A program made the translations under genes and the position numbers. 64,000 bases of DNA. Source: JACKJA01 sp050297015 (lineage in GTDB: Bacteria; Pseudomonadota; Alphaproteobacteria; Micavibrionales; Micavibrionaceae). This document shows positions 1 to 9,133 of the stretch, in pieces. Position 1 is the first letter of the stretch. Each line of letters begins with the position of its first letter. The stretch lies in the NCBI GenBank assembly GCA_050297015.1, contig JBNKRZ010000011.1, positions 124,001 to 188,000 of the forward strand. Reading direction: 5' to 3'. The notes beneath the pieces were generated by a model. The model ran no database searches, had not been told where the DNA came from, and saw only the letters and a list, made by a program, of their open reading frames with translations.

Positions 1-748
1 AGGCCACCAACGGTGAATTAGCAAACTGACTTTGCGCCATCGCATCCCAAGCCGTAGAGGGCAAAGCAACCATCATAATTTTTTCATTATTATCAACGTC
101 ATAACGGAAATCAACAGCGCTATCCGCATCAAAAACCAGACGCGTTTTATTACCGTGTTCTCCAAAACGGACATGACTCACATGGTGCGCCGCCGCTGGG
201 ATAGAAGCCGCCGCAGGTTGATAAGCCGATTGAACCGGGGCAGCCGCAGGCATGGAAGGTGCCGCTTGTTGTGCGAAAGAAGGTGCATCCATCATCACGG
301 GATAAGCCGCCGCCGCAGGCATATTTTGCACAGGCGCTTGATACGCGGCAGATGGTGCCATCGTTGGCGCGCCCATCCCGGTTCCCGCAGCTGGTTGATA
401 GTTTTGCAAAATAGCCTGTAAATCGACTTGCACCTGCGCCAGTCGTGTTAAAGCCGGCATCATGGTGCTCATATCATTTCGCAATTGCGCGACCTCTTGC
501 TCCAGTGCGGCAAGACGATCCATCGCCGCACCGTCACGCTTAGCAACTGACGCGTTACTCTCAACAGGCATCACAGCCCGGTCAGGCTGGAGCCATGTCG
601 CATCCGATGTTTGCATGACCTGCACCTCCGGCCGGGGCGGGCGTTCAGAGGCAAAGGTTTTGCTCGCCGGGGGCCAATCCTCCAACCAGGAACACCCCCC
701 CAAACATGTTACACAAGATGCCAAAAACAAAAGACGAGGAAGCTTCAT
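1..748 (-). CDS. lipoprotein with AMIN-like region, C-terminus off window
   Basis: This gene runs off the left edge, so only the first 249 codons are present. I translated it by hand from an ATG at 748, which is preceded by a GGAGGAG ribosome site. The N-terminus is a lipoprotein signal with lipobox LGGC near residue 19. A short coiled-coil-like stretch follows (LAALEQEVAQLRNDM, about residues 80-95), then a long Pro/Ala/Gln/Met-rich linker. Near residue 190 begins VRFGEHGNKTRLVFD, which resembles the AMIN domain found in cell-wall amidases and secretin-associated proteins. The likely location is the periplasmic face of a membrane, with envelope or peptidoglycan binding. The family match is by eye and the missing C-terminus could change the call. 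Confidence 0.7.
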   Translation of the reverse strand, partial: MKLPRLLFLASCVTCLGGCSWLEDWPPASKTFASERPPRPEVQVMQTSDATWLQPDRAVMPVESNASVAKRDGAAMDRLAALEQEVAQLRNDMSTMMPALTRLAQVQVDLQAILQNYQPAAGTGMGAPTMAPSAAYQAPVQNMPAAAAYPVMMDAPSFAQQAAPSMPAAAPVQSAYQPAAASIPAAAHHVSHVRFGEHGNKTRLVFDADSAVDFRYDVDNNEKIMMVALPSTAWDAMAQSQFANSPLVA

Positions 749-953
749 ATCCTTATCACTCCTCCGGAAATATACGGCGACAAATAGAATCTTATTTTCA
801 AAGGGTAGGAAGACAGAGCGTATTCCACAAGAAAAGAACCCCCTTATACACGCCTTATCCACATAGAAAGATTCATTTTTTCATAATTAGTAAAAACTTT
901 ATTAAACTTTTTCCTTTTAAAATAGAGATAGCGAGGAAAGGAACGCCTTAAAT

Positions 954-1529
954 ATGTTCACAAAACACGGTTTAAAAACGCACCTTCTTGGCAGTCTGGA
1001 GATTGCCTTACTGATGCCGGTCGCCCGCACGCGATTTGGCAACACAGCGGAAGAAGCTTTAAAATCGTTTTTTGTTCCACTTTTCCTGCTCCCTATCAGC
1101 ATGCTTGCTATTTACGCCTTTCCCCCACCGGAACTGGCGGATGACACAGCCAATGCCATTGCTGTCTTATATACCTTTCGCCTTGCCATCTCATGGGGAT
1201 TGTTTTTCGGGGCAATTTACTGGATCAGCGGCCAAATTGACCGGCGCGAACATTTTTTCCAATTTGTTATCGCTAACAATTGGCTTGCCGTGCCCGCCAC
1301 GGCGATTTTCATTCCTGTTTGGTGGATGCTGTTTAACGGCAGTTATAGCTGGGCAGAGCTTGCCCCTTTCATGAGCTGTCTAATCATATACACCTACGGC
1401 TGCACCGCTTTCGTTGCCAACAGGATCCTACGCATTCCTTGGGAGCTCGCATGCTTCATCGCCTTTATCGGCTATTCAATTAATGATAACACTTTAGATA
1501 TCCTGCATTGGATCGGCGCGATTATCTAA
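954..1529 (+). CDS. multi-pass membrane protein of unknown function
   Basis: A 191-residue protein with a cytoplasmic-looking first 40 residues, then about five hydrophobic segments (roughly residues 38-55, 70-90, 95-120, 130-150 and 160-180). The start ATG follows a GAGGAAAGGA ribosome site. I do not recognise the family; the size and layout recall Yip1/YIPF-type small integral membrane proteins, but no diagnostic motif is visible. Its stop codon overlaps, tail to tail, the stop of the convergent glycosyltransferase gene, so the two form a compact convergent pair. No function is proposed. Confidence 0.7.
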   Translation: MFTKHGLKTHLLGSLEIALLMPVARTRFGNTAEEALKSFFVPLFLLPISMLAIYAFPPPELADDTANAIAVLYTFRLAISWGLFFGAIYWISGQIDRREHFFQFVIANNWLAVPATAIFIPVWWMLFNGSYSWAELAPFMSCLIIYTYGCTAFVANRILRIPWELACFIAFIGYSINDNTLDILHWIGAII

Positions 1530-2674
1530 AGCTCAGCAACCTTACGGCCATCCATCACATCACGATAGAGAATTTCAACCTGCTGCGATACAGCCTCCGC
1601 GGACAAATCGCTAGCGACGAGCTTACGGCTTTCCCGCCCCATCTGCGCGCATTTCTCACGATCCGCCGCAATTTTCTCGATTGCCGCCGCTAAAGCCTCC
1701 GCATCATGGGCTGGTACAAGATAACCATTCCGCCCATCCTCCACGACTTCACGGCACCCCGGCACAGCCGTCGCCACCACAGCGCGGCCACAGGATGCCG
1801 CCTCTAAAAGAGCCTTCGGCACCCCTTCCCCGCCGTAGGAGGGCTGAACACCTATATGAGTCTGCCGCCAGATATCTATCATTGTTGAGGGGCCCTTATA
1901 GGTCACATTTGATGATCGCCGCTCCCAATCCCGCAGGCGCGCCTCGTTCCATGAACCGGGATTAGCGGAATCGGGCTGGCCGCACAGCCAAAGTTTAATA
2001 TGCGGTGCCCGCTGTTCAAGAAGAGAAAAAGCCGCCTGCAGGGTCGGCAAGCCCTTAATGTCGATCATTCGCCCAGCGAAAACACAAACCACGTCGCCTC
2101 CACTTTCCGGCAAAGGCATTTGAGGATAAGCATCCAAATCAATCCCGGAGCCCCGGATAACCCCCGAAGAATCCGGCGCAATCATCCCACGTGCCATCAA
2201 CAAATTTCTGTCATCACGATTCTGCAACAATGTGTAGGAATTAGACCGCCGCAATAAAAAACGAAACGGCCAATAAAGCCCCATCCGCAAAATGTGAGCT
2301 TTCACCGTTTGCGCCGTAAACAAAAATCCCAGCCCGGCAAAAGCATTTATAACCCGCGGCACACGAACCATCCATGCCGCCAAAGAACCGTACAAAACGG
2401 GCTTCATGGCAATATGGTGAACCAGTTCAGGCTTTTCCGCCCGGTAAATCCGCGCCAACGCTATAATCTGGCGGACGGCTTTAATGGGATTGAGGCTACG
2501 CCGTTCAAGAGAGAAATCAATAACCCGCACCCCTTGGGCCTCAATAGCATCACGATGACGATCAATGTTGGTAATAACAGCGACATCAAACCCCGCGCGC
2601 TGGGCTGCGCGAACCATCGGCATACGGTGAGAGTAAAAATACCAGTCCTCCGTCACCAGATAGATCAGCTTCAT
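1526..2674 (-). CDS. glycosyltransferase family 4
   Basis: A 382-residue GT-B fold glycosyltransferase that probably adds a sugar to a lipid-linked glycan on the cytoplasmic membrane. The N-terminus (MKLIYLVTEDWYFYSHR) is typical of the WbnK/WbpH-like GT4 branch. The donor-binding half carries the E-x7-E signature (EGVPKALLE, residues 283-291) followed by PGCREVVEDGRNGYLVP. An open frame extends further upstream, but I chose the ATG at 2674 because it forms an ATGA overlap with the stop of the WecA-like gene and has a GGAGGAAG site at good spacing. The pair is therefore translationally coupled: the upstream enzyme would make the undecaprenyl-linked first sugar and this one would extend it. 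The specific sugar cannot be told. Confidence 0.88.
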   Translation of the reverse strand: MKLIYLVTEDWYFYSHRMPMVRAAQRAGFDVAVITNIDRHRDAIEAQGVRVIDFSLERRSLNPIKAVRQIIALARIYRAEKPELVHHIAMKPVLYGSLAAWMVRVPRVINAFAGLGFLFTAQTVKAHILRMGLYWPFRFLLRRSNSYTLLQNRDDRNLLMARGMIAPDSSGVIRGSGIDLDAYPQMPLPESGGDVVCVFAGRMIDIKGLPTLQAAFSLLEQRAPHIKLWLCGQPDSANPGSWNEARLRDWERRSSNVTYKGPSTMIDIWRQTHIGVQPSYGGEGVPKALLEAASCGRAVVATAVPGCREVVEDGRNGYLVPAHDAEALAAAIEKIAADREKCAQMGRESRKLVASDLSAEAVSQQVEILYRDVMDGRKVAEL

Positions 2675-3744
2675 CACGCACTTCCTCCGTGGAAATAACG
2701 TATAATCTTTTGCATGCGTGCCGGTCGTAAAGACAAGTACATATGAGTAAACAGCCCGGCAATCCAAACGATCGTCAGAACCGGAAGAGGAACGCCCATC
2801 CACACACCGCCCACACCAATCGCCCCGGTTATAAACACAATAAACAAAATCACAAAAGTCGTGCGGCACACAGGCACACCGGCATTCACGAAATGATGAT
2901 GAAAATGGTTATGATCGGCATCAAAGGGATGACGCCCCTCACTCATCCGGCGGGCAAACTGGGCGCACGTATCATAGATCGGCAAAGCCAGCAGCCACGC
3001 GACAGAAATCGGCTCAAGCACGGCGTGATGGTCAAGCCTTGCTATGTTAATACACAACCAAGCCAAAGAGCCACCCAAAGCCAAAGAGCCGGCATCACCG
3101 AGGAAAACGCTGGCGCGCGCACGCAAGGGATGGCGTAGATTATACATCAAAAAACCCGCCAAAGACGCCAGCAAAACGGCCAACACCCCGACGTAAGGCT
3201 CATTTCCCATTACGAGACAAGCCGCCAAAAGCCAAGCGATAATAATAAAGCCCTTACCCCCGGCCAAACCGTCCAGGCCATCCATCAAATTGACGGCGTT
3301 AATCAGCAAAACCGTTGCAATCACCGCAAACGGCACTGTCATAAAACCAAGCCAGAATTCCCCGAGACCAAACAAATCACCCAGACTTGCAATGTGGGCC
3401 TGTCCGGGAATTACGATTAAAAAAGCGGCTAGGAACTGTGCGCCAAATTTTGTCCATGCCGGCAAGCCGAAACGGTCATCCCACGCACCAACAGCAATCA
3501 AAAGTACCAACGCCGCACAAAAAGCCCAAAAACCGTCCATCTGCGGATTGAGCAACGCTGCGCCCCCTATAAAAACAGGGAAAAGAATCAGCCCCCCAAC
3601 GGGCGGTGTTGCGTTTTCATGGTGTTTTCGGCCGCCGGGCTGATCGACAAAGCCGGTGCGAATCGCCCAACGTTTCACCAACGGCAACAGCAGTAAAACG
3701 CTCATAAATGCCAATACTGAGAACAAAAGAATTTGCACGGCCAA
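2674..3744 (-). CDS. undecaprenyl-phosphate sugar-1-phosphate transferase (WecA/MraY superfamily)
   Basis: An integral membrane enzyme of about 356 residues with roughly ten membrane segments. It would transfer a HexNAc-1-phosphate from a UDP-sugar to undecaprenyl phosphate, starting an O-antigen or capsule unit. The family signatures are all present: DDR (89-91), NLMDGLDG (152-159), FLGDAGS (214-220) and the His-rich cytoplasmic loop DADHNHFHHH (275-284), which is WecA/TagO-like rather than MraY-like. The furthest start is a TTG at 3744; a GTG two codons later (3738) is equally plausible, and neither has a strong ribosome site. It is coupled to the downstream glycosyltransferase by an ATGA overlap. 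The sugar substrate (GlcNAc, QuiNAc, FucNAc or other) is not resolved. Confidence 0.88.
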   Translation of the reverse strand: MAVQILLFSVLAFMSVLLLLPLVKRWAIRTGFVDQPGGRKHHENATPPVGGLILFPVFIGGAALLNPQMDGFWAFCAALVLLIAVGAWDDRFGLPAWTKFGAQFLAAFLIVIPGQAHIASLGDLFGLGEFWLGFMTVPFAVIATVLLINAVNLMDGLDGLAGGKGFIIIAWLLAACLVMGNEPYVGVLAVLLASLAGFLMYNLRHPLRARASVFLGDAGSLALGGSLAWLCINIARLDHHAVLEPISVAWLLALPIYDTCAQFARRMSEGRHPFDADHNHFHHHFVNAGVPVCRTTFVILFIVFITGAIGVGGVWMGVPLPVLTIVWIAGLFTHMYLSLRPARMQKIIRYFHGGSA

Positions 3745-3834
3745 CCTGTAAACTTATTACGCAAACGAGGCATCAAAGCACAAAGCGCCGCATTAATAAA
3801 GTTCGCACATGCCATTTTTATATAAAACGCTCAC

Positions 3835-3859
3835 AAAAAAGCGGCCCGCAAGGCCGCTT
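3835..3859 (-). terminator. intrinsic terminator after orphan flp gene
   Basis: An 8-bp perfect stem AAGCGGCC / GGCCGCTT around a CGCAA loop lies 25 bases past the stop of the orphan pilin gene. Read on the minus strand it is followed by six T residues. This is a textbook rho-independent terminator and isolates the pilin gene from the downstream wecA-like operon. Confidence 0.88.
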
Positions 3860-3883
3860 CCCAGACGATTGTAGTATTTTACG

Positions 3884-4066
3884 CTAAATATCTTCGATGC
3901 GATCCGTCAGCTTAAAGGAAAAGATATCTTCCATTCCCCCGAAATCACCCGCAAAAACAAAAGCTCCAGCCACTAAAACACCGCCGATAGCCGCCGCAAG
4001 AAATGTATATTCCAAAGCCATAGCCCCCTCTGTCGCCGCCATGAATTCGTAAATTTTCTTTTTCAT
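3884..4066 (-). CDS. orphan Flp/Fap-type pilin subunit
   Basis: A 60-residue protein with the Flp layout: a short basic leader (MKKKIYEFMAATEGAM), a Glu five residues into the mature part (ALEYTFLAAAIGG), a hydrophobic helix and a short tail. It would be cleaved by the CpaA peptidase and polymerised by, or serve as a minor subunit of, the Tad pilus encoded at 21-34 kb. I chose the start at 4066 because a GAGGTG ribosome site sits 7 bases upstream; longer in-frame starts lack this. It stands alone with its own terminator, which suggests separate regulation from the main pilin at 30,376. The tail (DIFSFKLTDRIEDI) is longer and more charged than in the main Flp, so it may be a minor or tip subunit. 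Confidence 0.82.
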   Translation of the reverse strand: MKKKIYEFMAATEGAMALEYTFLAAAIGGVLVAGAFVFAGDFGGMEDIFSFKLTDRIEDI

Positions 4067-4150
4067 TTCTTTGCACCTCATTTCCACTAATGTTTTCATC
4101 TCTCCATAATTATAGTTTAACACACTCCGTAGGCTTTATGTCAAATTTAT

Positions 4151-4162
4151 ATAAAATTTTAT
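4151..4162. repeat. 12-bp palindrome ATAAAATTTTAT, copy 1
   Basis: A perfect 12-base palindrome 85 bases upstream of the orphan pilin start and directly after the mnmC stop. Identical copies lie at 11975 and 30774, each also in the upstream region of a minus-strand gene. It may be an operator or simply AT-rich promoter DNA. Confidence 0.45.
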
Positions 4163-5992
4163 CTATAGCACACCTTTACGGTGCCAACGCTGCAAAAAAC
4201 GTTCGGGAGCAAGCGCGGCGCGGCTAGAATCTCCCAAGCTCAAAGCCCCCGCCGTAATCATATCTGCGAGAAATACAGCGGCGCCAAGCGTACTGATAAC
4301 GCCGTGCGAGCCATGCCCGACAGAGGCGTAAAGATTTGAAAAGGAAATCTCATCGCCAACCCTCCAGCTTTCCCGATCAGGCACGGCGCCAACCAAAGGA
4401 AAACGGTCCTGTGACGCTGTACGCAGACCAGCGCGGCCACCGGTAATTTCAGCATCGTCCAACAGCGCCGGAACAACACCCCCCAGTTTTTGCAAGTTAT
4501 ATTCATCGTCCTCAACGAGCAAATCCGTATGATTCAGCCACTTTTGGAACGTCGATCCCACGACATGCATGCCATTCTTCGCGGGCGTGATATATCCGCC
4601 ATAACACAAATTACAGCGCAAACCCGTTGTTGCCACATTTTCTGCAATCCATGTCACCTGCCCGCGTACCGTTTCCACCGGAAACCATGAGCTTTGCGTA
4701 AAATTTTTAACGGCCGCGCCACAAGCCAGAATAACAGCGTCGAATGCCTCCCCGTTAACCGACCACCCGCTTTCCGTCTGCGCCAGCTCTGAAACGGGAG
4801 TATTCAGGCGTACATCCGCGCCGTCCGCATAAGCCACACACAAAGCCGCCGGATAGGCCGCGCCGGAATCGGGCAAATAAAGCGCCTCTTGCGCGATGGG
4901 CACACCGGCGATCCGCGCTGCTTCATCCGCATCGACCAGCCGCATATGTTCGGACGACCAGATTTCGGCCTCAACCATCGCCGTAAAGCGCTTTTTCTTT
5001 TCATCGCTATCAATCAAATGCAGAGAACCGCACGGATTAAACTCCACACTATCCGGAAAGCCTCTCAATACCCGCCCCGCTAATTCATAGGACGATGCGT
5101 AGAAATCAGCCTCAGCACTACGCTGTGCATACAGACGCGGATTGAGCATTCCTATCCGGTTACCCGACGCCCCGGCGGCCAAGGAATCAGATGCCTCAAA
5201 CAAAACTGGCTCCAAGCCTCGCTCCTTCAATACGTAAGCGCAAGCCGTTCCCGCCAGCCCGCCGCCAATAATTGCAATACGATGCGGCAAGTTTCGTTTT
5301 TCGGAAATACGAGACGGCCCAGCATAATATCCGGCGCTCATGTCCCGCTTACGGCCAAATCCCGGCTTTTTTTGAATAGTAAACCCGGCTGCCTCCAACC
5401 CGCGGCGCACGAACCCCGCCGCCGTAAAAGTCGCCACCCGTGCCTCCGGCGCACTGCGTTCGGCCATCCCCTGAAACAAAATATCCGTCCACATATCCGG
5501 GTTTTTCGCCGGGGTAAAACCATCCAAAAACCAGGCATTCACACCGCCCGGCACAACCAGTTTCGGCAACGCTTCGTTCACATCGTCGAATATCAGCGTC
5601 AGGCTCACACGATCCGTCACGTTCACACGATGAAATCCCGGCAGGCGCACTGGATAAAGCGCCAGCATTTTCTCCATACGCCCCTCAAACTCATCCCGCC
5701 ACGGCACCAAAGCGCTCCGTATGACTTCCGGCGTTAAGGGATATTTTTCAAAAGAAATAAAATCCAGCGATTGCCCCGGCGCAGCTGTCTGCTCAAACAG
5801 CTGCCATGCCGCTAAAAAATTCAGCCCCGTCCCAAATCCGGTTTCCACAATCGTAAAACGATTCCGGCCTTCCCACGCCGCGGGCAAGCCGTTTCCGTCC
5901 AAAAACACATGGCGCGTTTCATCCAAACCACCATCGCGGGAGAAATACACATCGTCGAAACGATCACTGTAAATCTGGGAATTTTGTTCCAT
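4163..5992 (-). CDS. mnmC: bifunctional tRNA mnm5s2U34 biosynthesis protein MnmC
   Basis: A 609-residue cytosolic enzyme that completes the wobble uridine mnm5s2U in tRNAs. The C-terminal FAD domain removes the carboxymethyl group from cmnm5s2U and the N-terminal SAM-dependent domain methylates the product. The methyltransferase half (about 1-225) shows GFGTG (52-56) and the family motif LDGFTPAKNP (156-165). The oxidoreductase half begins with the dinucleotide-binding GGGLAG (243-248). Both domains are intact and the length fits the fused enzyme. The start MEQNSQIYSDRFDDVYFS matches the usual N-terminal DDVYFS block. It is divergent from the M3 peptidase gene with an 83-base shared upstream region. 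Confidence 0.96.
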   Translation of the reverse strand: MEQNSQIYSDRFDDVYFSRDGGLDETRHVFLDGNGLPAAWEGRNRFTIVETGFGTGLNFLAAWQLFEQTAAPGQSLDFISFEKYPLTPEVIRSALVPWRDEFEGRMEKMLALYPVRLPGFHRVNVTDRVSLTLIFDDVNEALPKLVVPGGVNAWFLDGFTPAKNPDMWTDILFQGMAERSAPEARVATFTAAGFVRRGLEAAGFTIQKKPGFGRKRDMSAGYYAGPSRISEKRNLPHRIAIIGGGLAGTACAYVLKERGLEPVLFEASDSLAAGASGNRIGMLNPRLYAQRSAEADFYASSYELAGRVLRGFPDSVEFNPCGSLHLIDSDEKKKRFTAMVEAEIWSSEHMRLVDADEAARIAGVPIAQEALYLPDSGAAYPAALCVAYADGADVRLNTPVSELAQTESGWSVNGEAFDAVILACGAAVKNFTQSSWFPVETVRGQVTWIAENVATTGLRCNLCYGGYITPAKNGMHVVGSTFQKWLNHTDLLVEDDEYNLQKLGGVVPALLDDAEITGGRAGLRTASQDRFPLVGAVPDRESWRVGDEISFSNLYASVGHGSHGVISTLGAAVFLADMITAGALSLGDSSRAALAPERFLQRWHRKGVL

Positions 5993-6075
5993 TTTCTTTT
6001 CTATCCCTTGATCCTACTTTCTATCGCGTCCATATTCATCGGGTCAAACCATAATCTTTTTCTGACAGGAACACC

Positions 6076-8124
6076 ATGACCGACAACCCACTTTTAGAAC
6101 TCTCCCCGCTTCCCAACCACGCCCCCGCTTTCGACAAAATCGAAACGGCGCACTATATGCCCGCCGCAAAAGCCGCGATTGAAGAAGCACACAAAAACAT
6201 TGCCACCATCAAGGCGAACCCGGACGCACCGGATTTTAAAAACACGATTGTCGCTCTGGAAACGGCCGCCGAAACGCTGGGCATTGTTGCCGGAATTTTC
6301 TACAACCAGCTCTCCGCCGCCGGTAATGACGAATTACAGGAAATCGCGCAAGAACTAGGACCGCTTAGCGCTAATTTTTCCGCCGACATTATGCACGATG
6401 CCGATCTGTTCGCGCGCGTTAAAGCCGTTTATGATGCCGGCTATGATGGTCTTTCCCCGGAACAAATCATGTTGCTTGATGAAACCTATAAGGGCTTCGT
6501 GCGCAGCGGCGCCCTGCTGGACGATAAAAAGAAACAGCGCCTACGGGAAATCAGCGAGCGCAGCTCCGTCCTCAGCCCCACATATTCCAACAACGTTACA
6601 AAATCCGCCGAAGCGTTTGAATTGCTGATTGATGACAAAGCCGACCTATCCGGCCTACCGGAAAGCGCCATTGACGGCGCCGCCCACGCCGCCGCCGAAA
6701 AGGGCTATGAAGGACAATGGCTTTTTACCCTCGACTTCCCCAGCTACGGCCCGTTCATGCAGTTTGCCGACAACCGGAATTTACGCGAAAAAATCTGGCG
6801 TGCCTTTTCCAACCGCGCCTATGGCGACGACTATGATAACTGCGAAACATTGCTGGAGATCGTCGCTCTACGCCATGAGCGTGCGCAATTGCTCGGCTAT
6901 GACACCCACGCTCACTATGTGCTGGAAAAACGGATGGCGGAAACGCCGGACACCGTGTGGGATTTCCTGAAAAAATTAAAAGAAACCTATAAGCCGTCGG
7001 CACTTAAAGACCTTAAAACCATCAAAGACTTCGCCAGAAAACAAAGCCTTACCGATGATCTGAAACCGTGGGATATCGGCTATTATAGTGAAAAGCTGCG
7101 CCAAAGCCTATTCGCTTTCTCCGATGAAGATTTGCGCCCCTATTTCCCGCTGGATCAGGTATTAAACGGCGTATTCGACCATTTCGCCACACTGTTCCGC
7201 CTGCGTTTTCAGGAGGCCTCCGACCGTTATCCCGTCTGGCACGAAGACGTCAAAGCCTATGATGTTTACGACCTGACGGATGACAGTTTCCTCGGCACGC
7301 TTTATGCCGACTTCCACCCGCGCACAGGCAAACGCTCCGGCGCATGGAAAACCTCTTACCGCGACGCCGGGCTGTTTCACGGCAAAATCGAACGCCCGGT
7401 GATTGCGATTGTCTGCAATTTCACCAAACCGACCGCCAGCAAACCCTCCCTGTTAACCCATGATGAGGTGCTAACCCTGTTTCATGAGATGGGCCACGCG
7501 ATGCATGCCATGGTCGGGCGCGGCACTTACCCCTCTCAGACAGGCACGAACGTCTTGTGGGATTTTGTTGAGCTCCCCTCTCAGGTACAAGAAAACTGGG
7601 CTTTCGAAAAAGAAACGCTCGACCGATTCGCCCGTCATTTTGAGACCGGGGAGGCCATTCCCGCCGCACTGATTCAAAAGCTACAGGATGCGAAAAACTT
7701 TATGGCCGGCTGGGGCGGCCTGCGCCAAACCCTCCTTGGCACGCTGGACATGGCATGGCACACGAGCAATCCGGCAACGATCACCGATCCGGCGGCCTTT
7801 GAGGATGCCGAGACTGCCGACCTCGCCCTGTTCCCGCGTCTAGGCGGTCCGATATCCTCATCCTTCAGCCACATTTTCGCCGGAGGCTATTCCGCCGGGT
7901 ATTACAGCTATAAATGGGCAGAAGTGCTTGACGCCGATGCGTTCGCGCTGTTCAAGGAGCGCGGCCTATACGACGCCCCCACAGCGGAAAGCTTCAAGAA
8001 CGAAGTCCTCGCCAAGGGCGGATCGGAACACCCGCGCATTCTCTACCGCCGGTTCCGCGGCCGCGATGCCGACCCCGACGCCCTGTTCCGCCGCGAAGGA
8101 TTGCTGACGGGCAAAGCCGCCTAA
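6076..8124 (+). CDS. M3 family zinc oligopeptidase (Dcp/OpdA type)
   Basis: A 682-residue cytosolic metallopeptidase that degrades short peptides, including cleaved signal peptides. The zinc site HEMGH is at residues 470-474 with the third ligand Glu at about 499 (DFVELPSQ), the order typical of family M3A. Length and the C-terminal block (IFAGGYSAGYYSYKWAEVLDADAF) fit peptidyl-dipeptidase Dcp and oligopeptidase A equally well, so I give no symbol. No signal peptide is seen. The start at 6076 is preceded by a CAGGA ribosome site. It appears monocistronic, with an inverted repeat 32 bases past the stop. Confidence 0.93.
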   Translation: MTDNPLLELSPLPNHAPAFDKIETAHYMPAAKAAIEEAHKNIATIKANPDAPDFKNTIVALETAAETLGIVAGIFYNQLSAAGNDELQEIAQELGPLSANFSADIMHDADLFARVKAVYDAGYDGLSPEQIMLLDETYKGFVRSGALLDDKKKQRLREISERSSVLSPTYSNNVTKSAEAFELLIDDKADLSGLPESAIDGAAHAAAEKGYEGQWLFTLDFPSYGPFMQFADNRNLREKIWRAFSNRAYGDDYDNCETLLEIVALRHERAQLLGYDTHAHYVLEKRMAETPDTVWDFLKKLKETYKPSALKDLKTIKDFARKQSLTDDLKPWDIGYYSEKLRQSLFAFSDEDLRPYFPLDQVLNGVFDHFATLFRLRFQEASDRYPVWHEDVKAYDVYDLTDDSFLGTLYADFHPRTGKRSGAWKTSYRDAGLFHGKIERPVIAIVCNFTKPTASKPSLLTHDEVLTLFHEMGHAMHAMVGRGTYPSQTGTNVLWDFVELPSQVQENWAFEKETLDRFARHFETGEAIPAALIQKLQDAKNFMAGWGGLRQTLLGTLDMAWHTSNPATITDPAAFEDAETADLALFPRLGGPISSSFSHIFAGGYSAGYYSYKWAEVLDADAFALFKERGLYDAPTAESFKNEVLAKGGSEHPRILYRRFRGRDADPDALFRREGLLTGKAA

Positions 8125-8150
8125 CCGCAAAGAGGAAAGGTTCTGGAAAG

Positions 8151-8182
8151 AAAAAACCTCCCGGCGACAAAGCACCGGGAGG
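8151..8182. terminator. inverted repeat, probable (bidirectional) terminator
   Basis: A perfect 8-bp stem CCTCCCGG / CCGGGAGG with a 10-base loop lies just after the peptidase gene. An A6 run precedes it, so the clean T-tract is on the minus strand; on the plus strand only a weak T-rich stretch follows. With no minus-strand gene entering, its main use is probably to end the peptidase transcript. Confidence 0.55.
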
Positions 8183-8469
8183 CTAGAGTTTGTGTGTGGG
8201 GTTTTGGAAATCGCTGCTATTCCCGGTACGCAGACGGGGGAGAAGAGATTGTCCGGCACCGTTTCCCATGCGGGAAGATAAAGCAACTTTTAAATTTCCA
8301 AAGTTAAAGTTCTTTTTTCACAAACCCTGAATTCTGTCAAGAAAAATTTTTTATGAAAAATTATTTGACTTTTTTGCTGGCTTATGTCTTGTATATGCGC
8401 TACAAACTTCACAAATCATTAAGTGAAGCTACATGTTTTAGAACAACAACGGTGTGAGGAGAAGGCCGT
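8183..8469 (+). promoter_or_regulatory. AT-rich upstream region of XRE regulator gene
   Basis: Between the inverted repeat and the regulator start there is no gene. The last 120 bases are AT-rich. A TTGACT hexamer at 8365-8370 with TGTATA at 8390-8395 could be a promoter, though the 19-base spacing is long. A strong GAGGAGAAGG ribosome site precedes the ATG at 8470. I see nothing else here. Confidence 0.35.
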
Positions 8470-9099
8470 ATGGCAATTACAACCGCACAAATTAGAGGCG
8501 CACGCGGCATCCTGAACTGGAGCCAAAGCGACCTGTCCGAACGGACGGGGATTTCTGCGACGTCTATCGGTGCGATTGAAAACGGTTCGACCACCCCCCG
8601 CGCCAGCACGATAACGACGATCCAGAAAGCCTTCGAAGACGGCGGGATTGAGTTTATTGGACTGGAGGGTATGCGCCTCAAATCAGGAGATGTTCGCGTA
8701 TTCAAAGGTCAGCAGGGACTTATAGACTTTTACGACGATATATACGACACAATCAAAGATTTTTCCGGCGACATTTTAGTCAGCAATGTCGATGAACGTT
8801 TATTTGTTAAGGCTCTTGGGGACTACGCCGCTATACACATTGAACGAATTAAGGAACTCAAAGATCTGCGCTACAAAATACTTATTCGGGAAGGTGACGA
8901 TTACACCCCCGCCTCTGGGTATGCCGAATACAAAAGAATCCCCAAAGAATTGTTTGCATCAGTTCCTTTTTATGTATATAAAAATAAACTTGCCATAATG
9001 TTATTCGATGGTGAAGTCACCGTCATTGTTTTGGAATACTCTGCTATAGCCCACGCATATCGTGTACAATTTGCGGATATGTGGGAAAGAGCAAATTGA
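8470..9099 (+). CDS. XRE-family regulator with C-terminal TrmB-like sensor region
   Basis: A 209-residue cytosolic DNA-binding protein. Residues about 8-60 form an XRE helix-turn-helix (NWSQSDLSERTGISATSIGAIENG). The remaining 140 residues are not a second HTH: FYDDIYDTIKDFSGDILVSN through LFASVPFYVYKNKLAIMLF and VIVLEYSAIAHAYRVQFADMW resembles the phospholipase-D-like effector fold at the C-terminus of TrmB-type regulators, which bind a small ligand. The gene ends 34 bases before the EgtD-like gene and the two are probably co-transcribed, so this protein is a likely regulator of its partner. The ligand and targets are unknown, and the C-terminal call is by eye. Confidence 0.82.
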   Translation: MAITTAQIRGARGILNWSQSDLSERTGISATSIGAIENGSTTPRASTITTIQKAFEDGGIEFIGLEGMRLKSGDVRVFKGQQGLIDFYDDIYDTIKDFSGDILVSNVDERLFVKALGDYAAIHIERIKELKDLRYKILIREGDDYTPASGYAEYKRIPKELFASVPFYVYKNKLAIMLFDGEVTVIVLEYSAIAHAYRVQFADMWERAN

Positions 9100-9133
9100 A
9101 AAATAAAAAACACAACTTCAGAGGGTGCAATTG

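Noticed and set aside
32..866. plus-strand open frames opposite the left-edge lipoprotein
   Set aside because: They are basic, repetitive and lack ribosome sites; the minus-strand frame has a lipobox, a ribosome site and a recognisable AMIN-like region.
4109..4144. TTGACA and TATAAT hexamers upstream of the orphan pilin
   Set aside because: The spacing is 24 bases, too long for one sigma-70 promoter.
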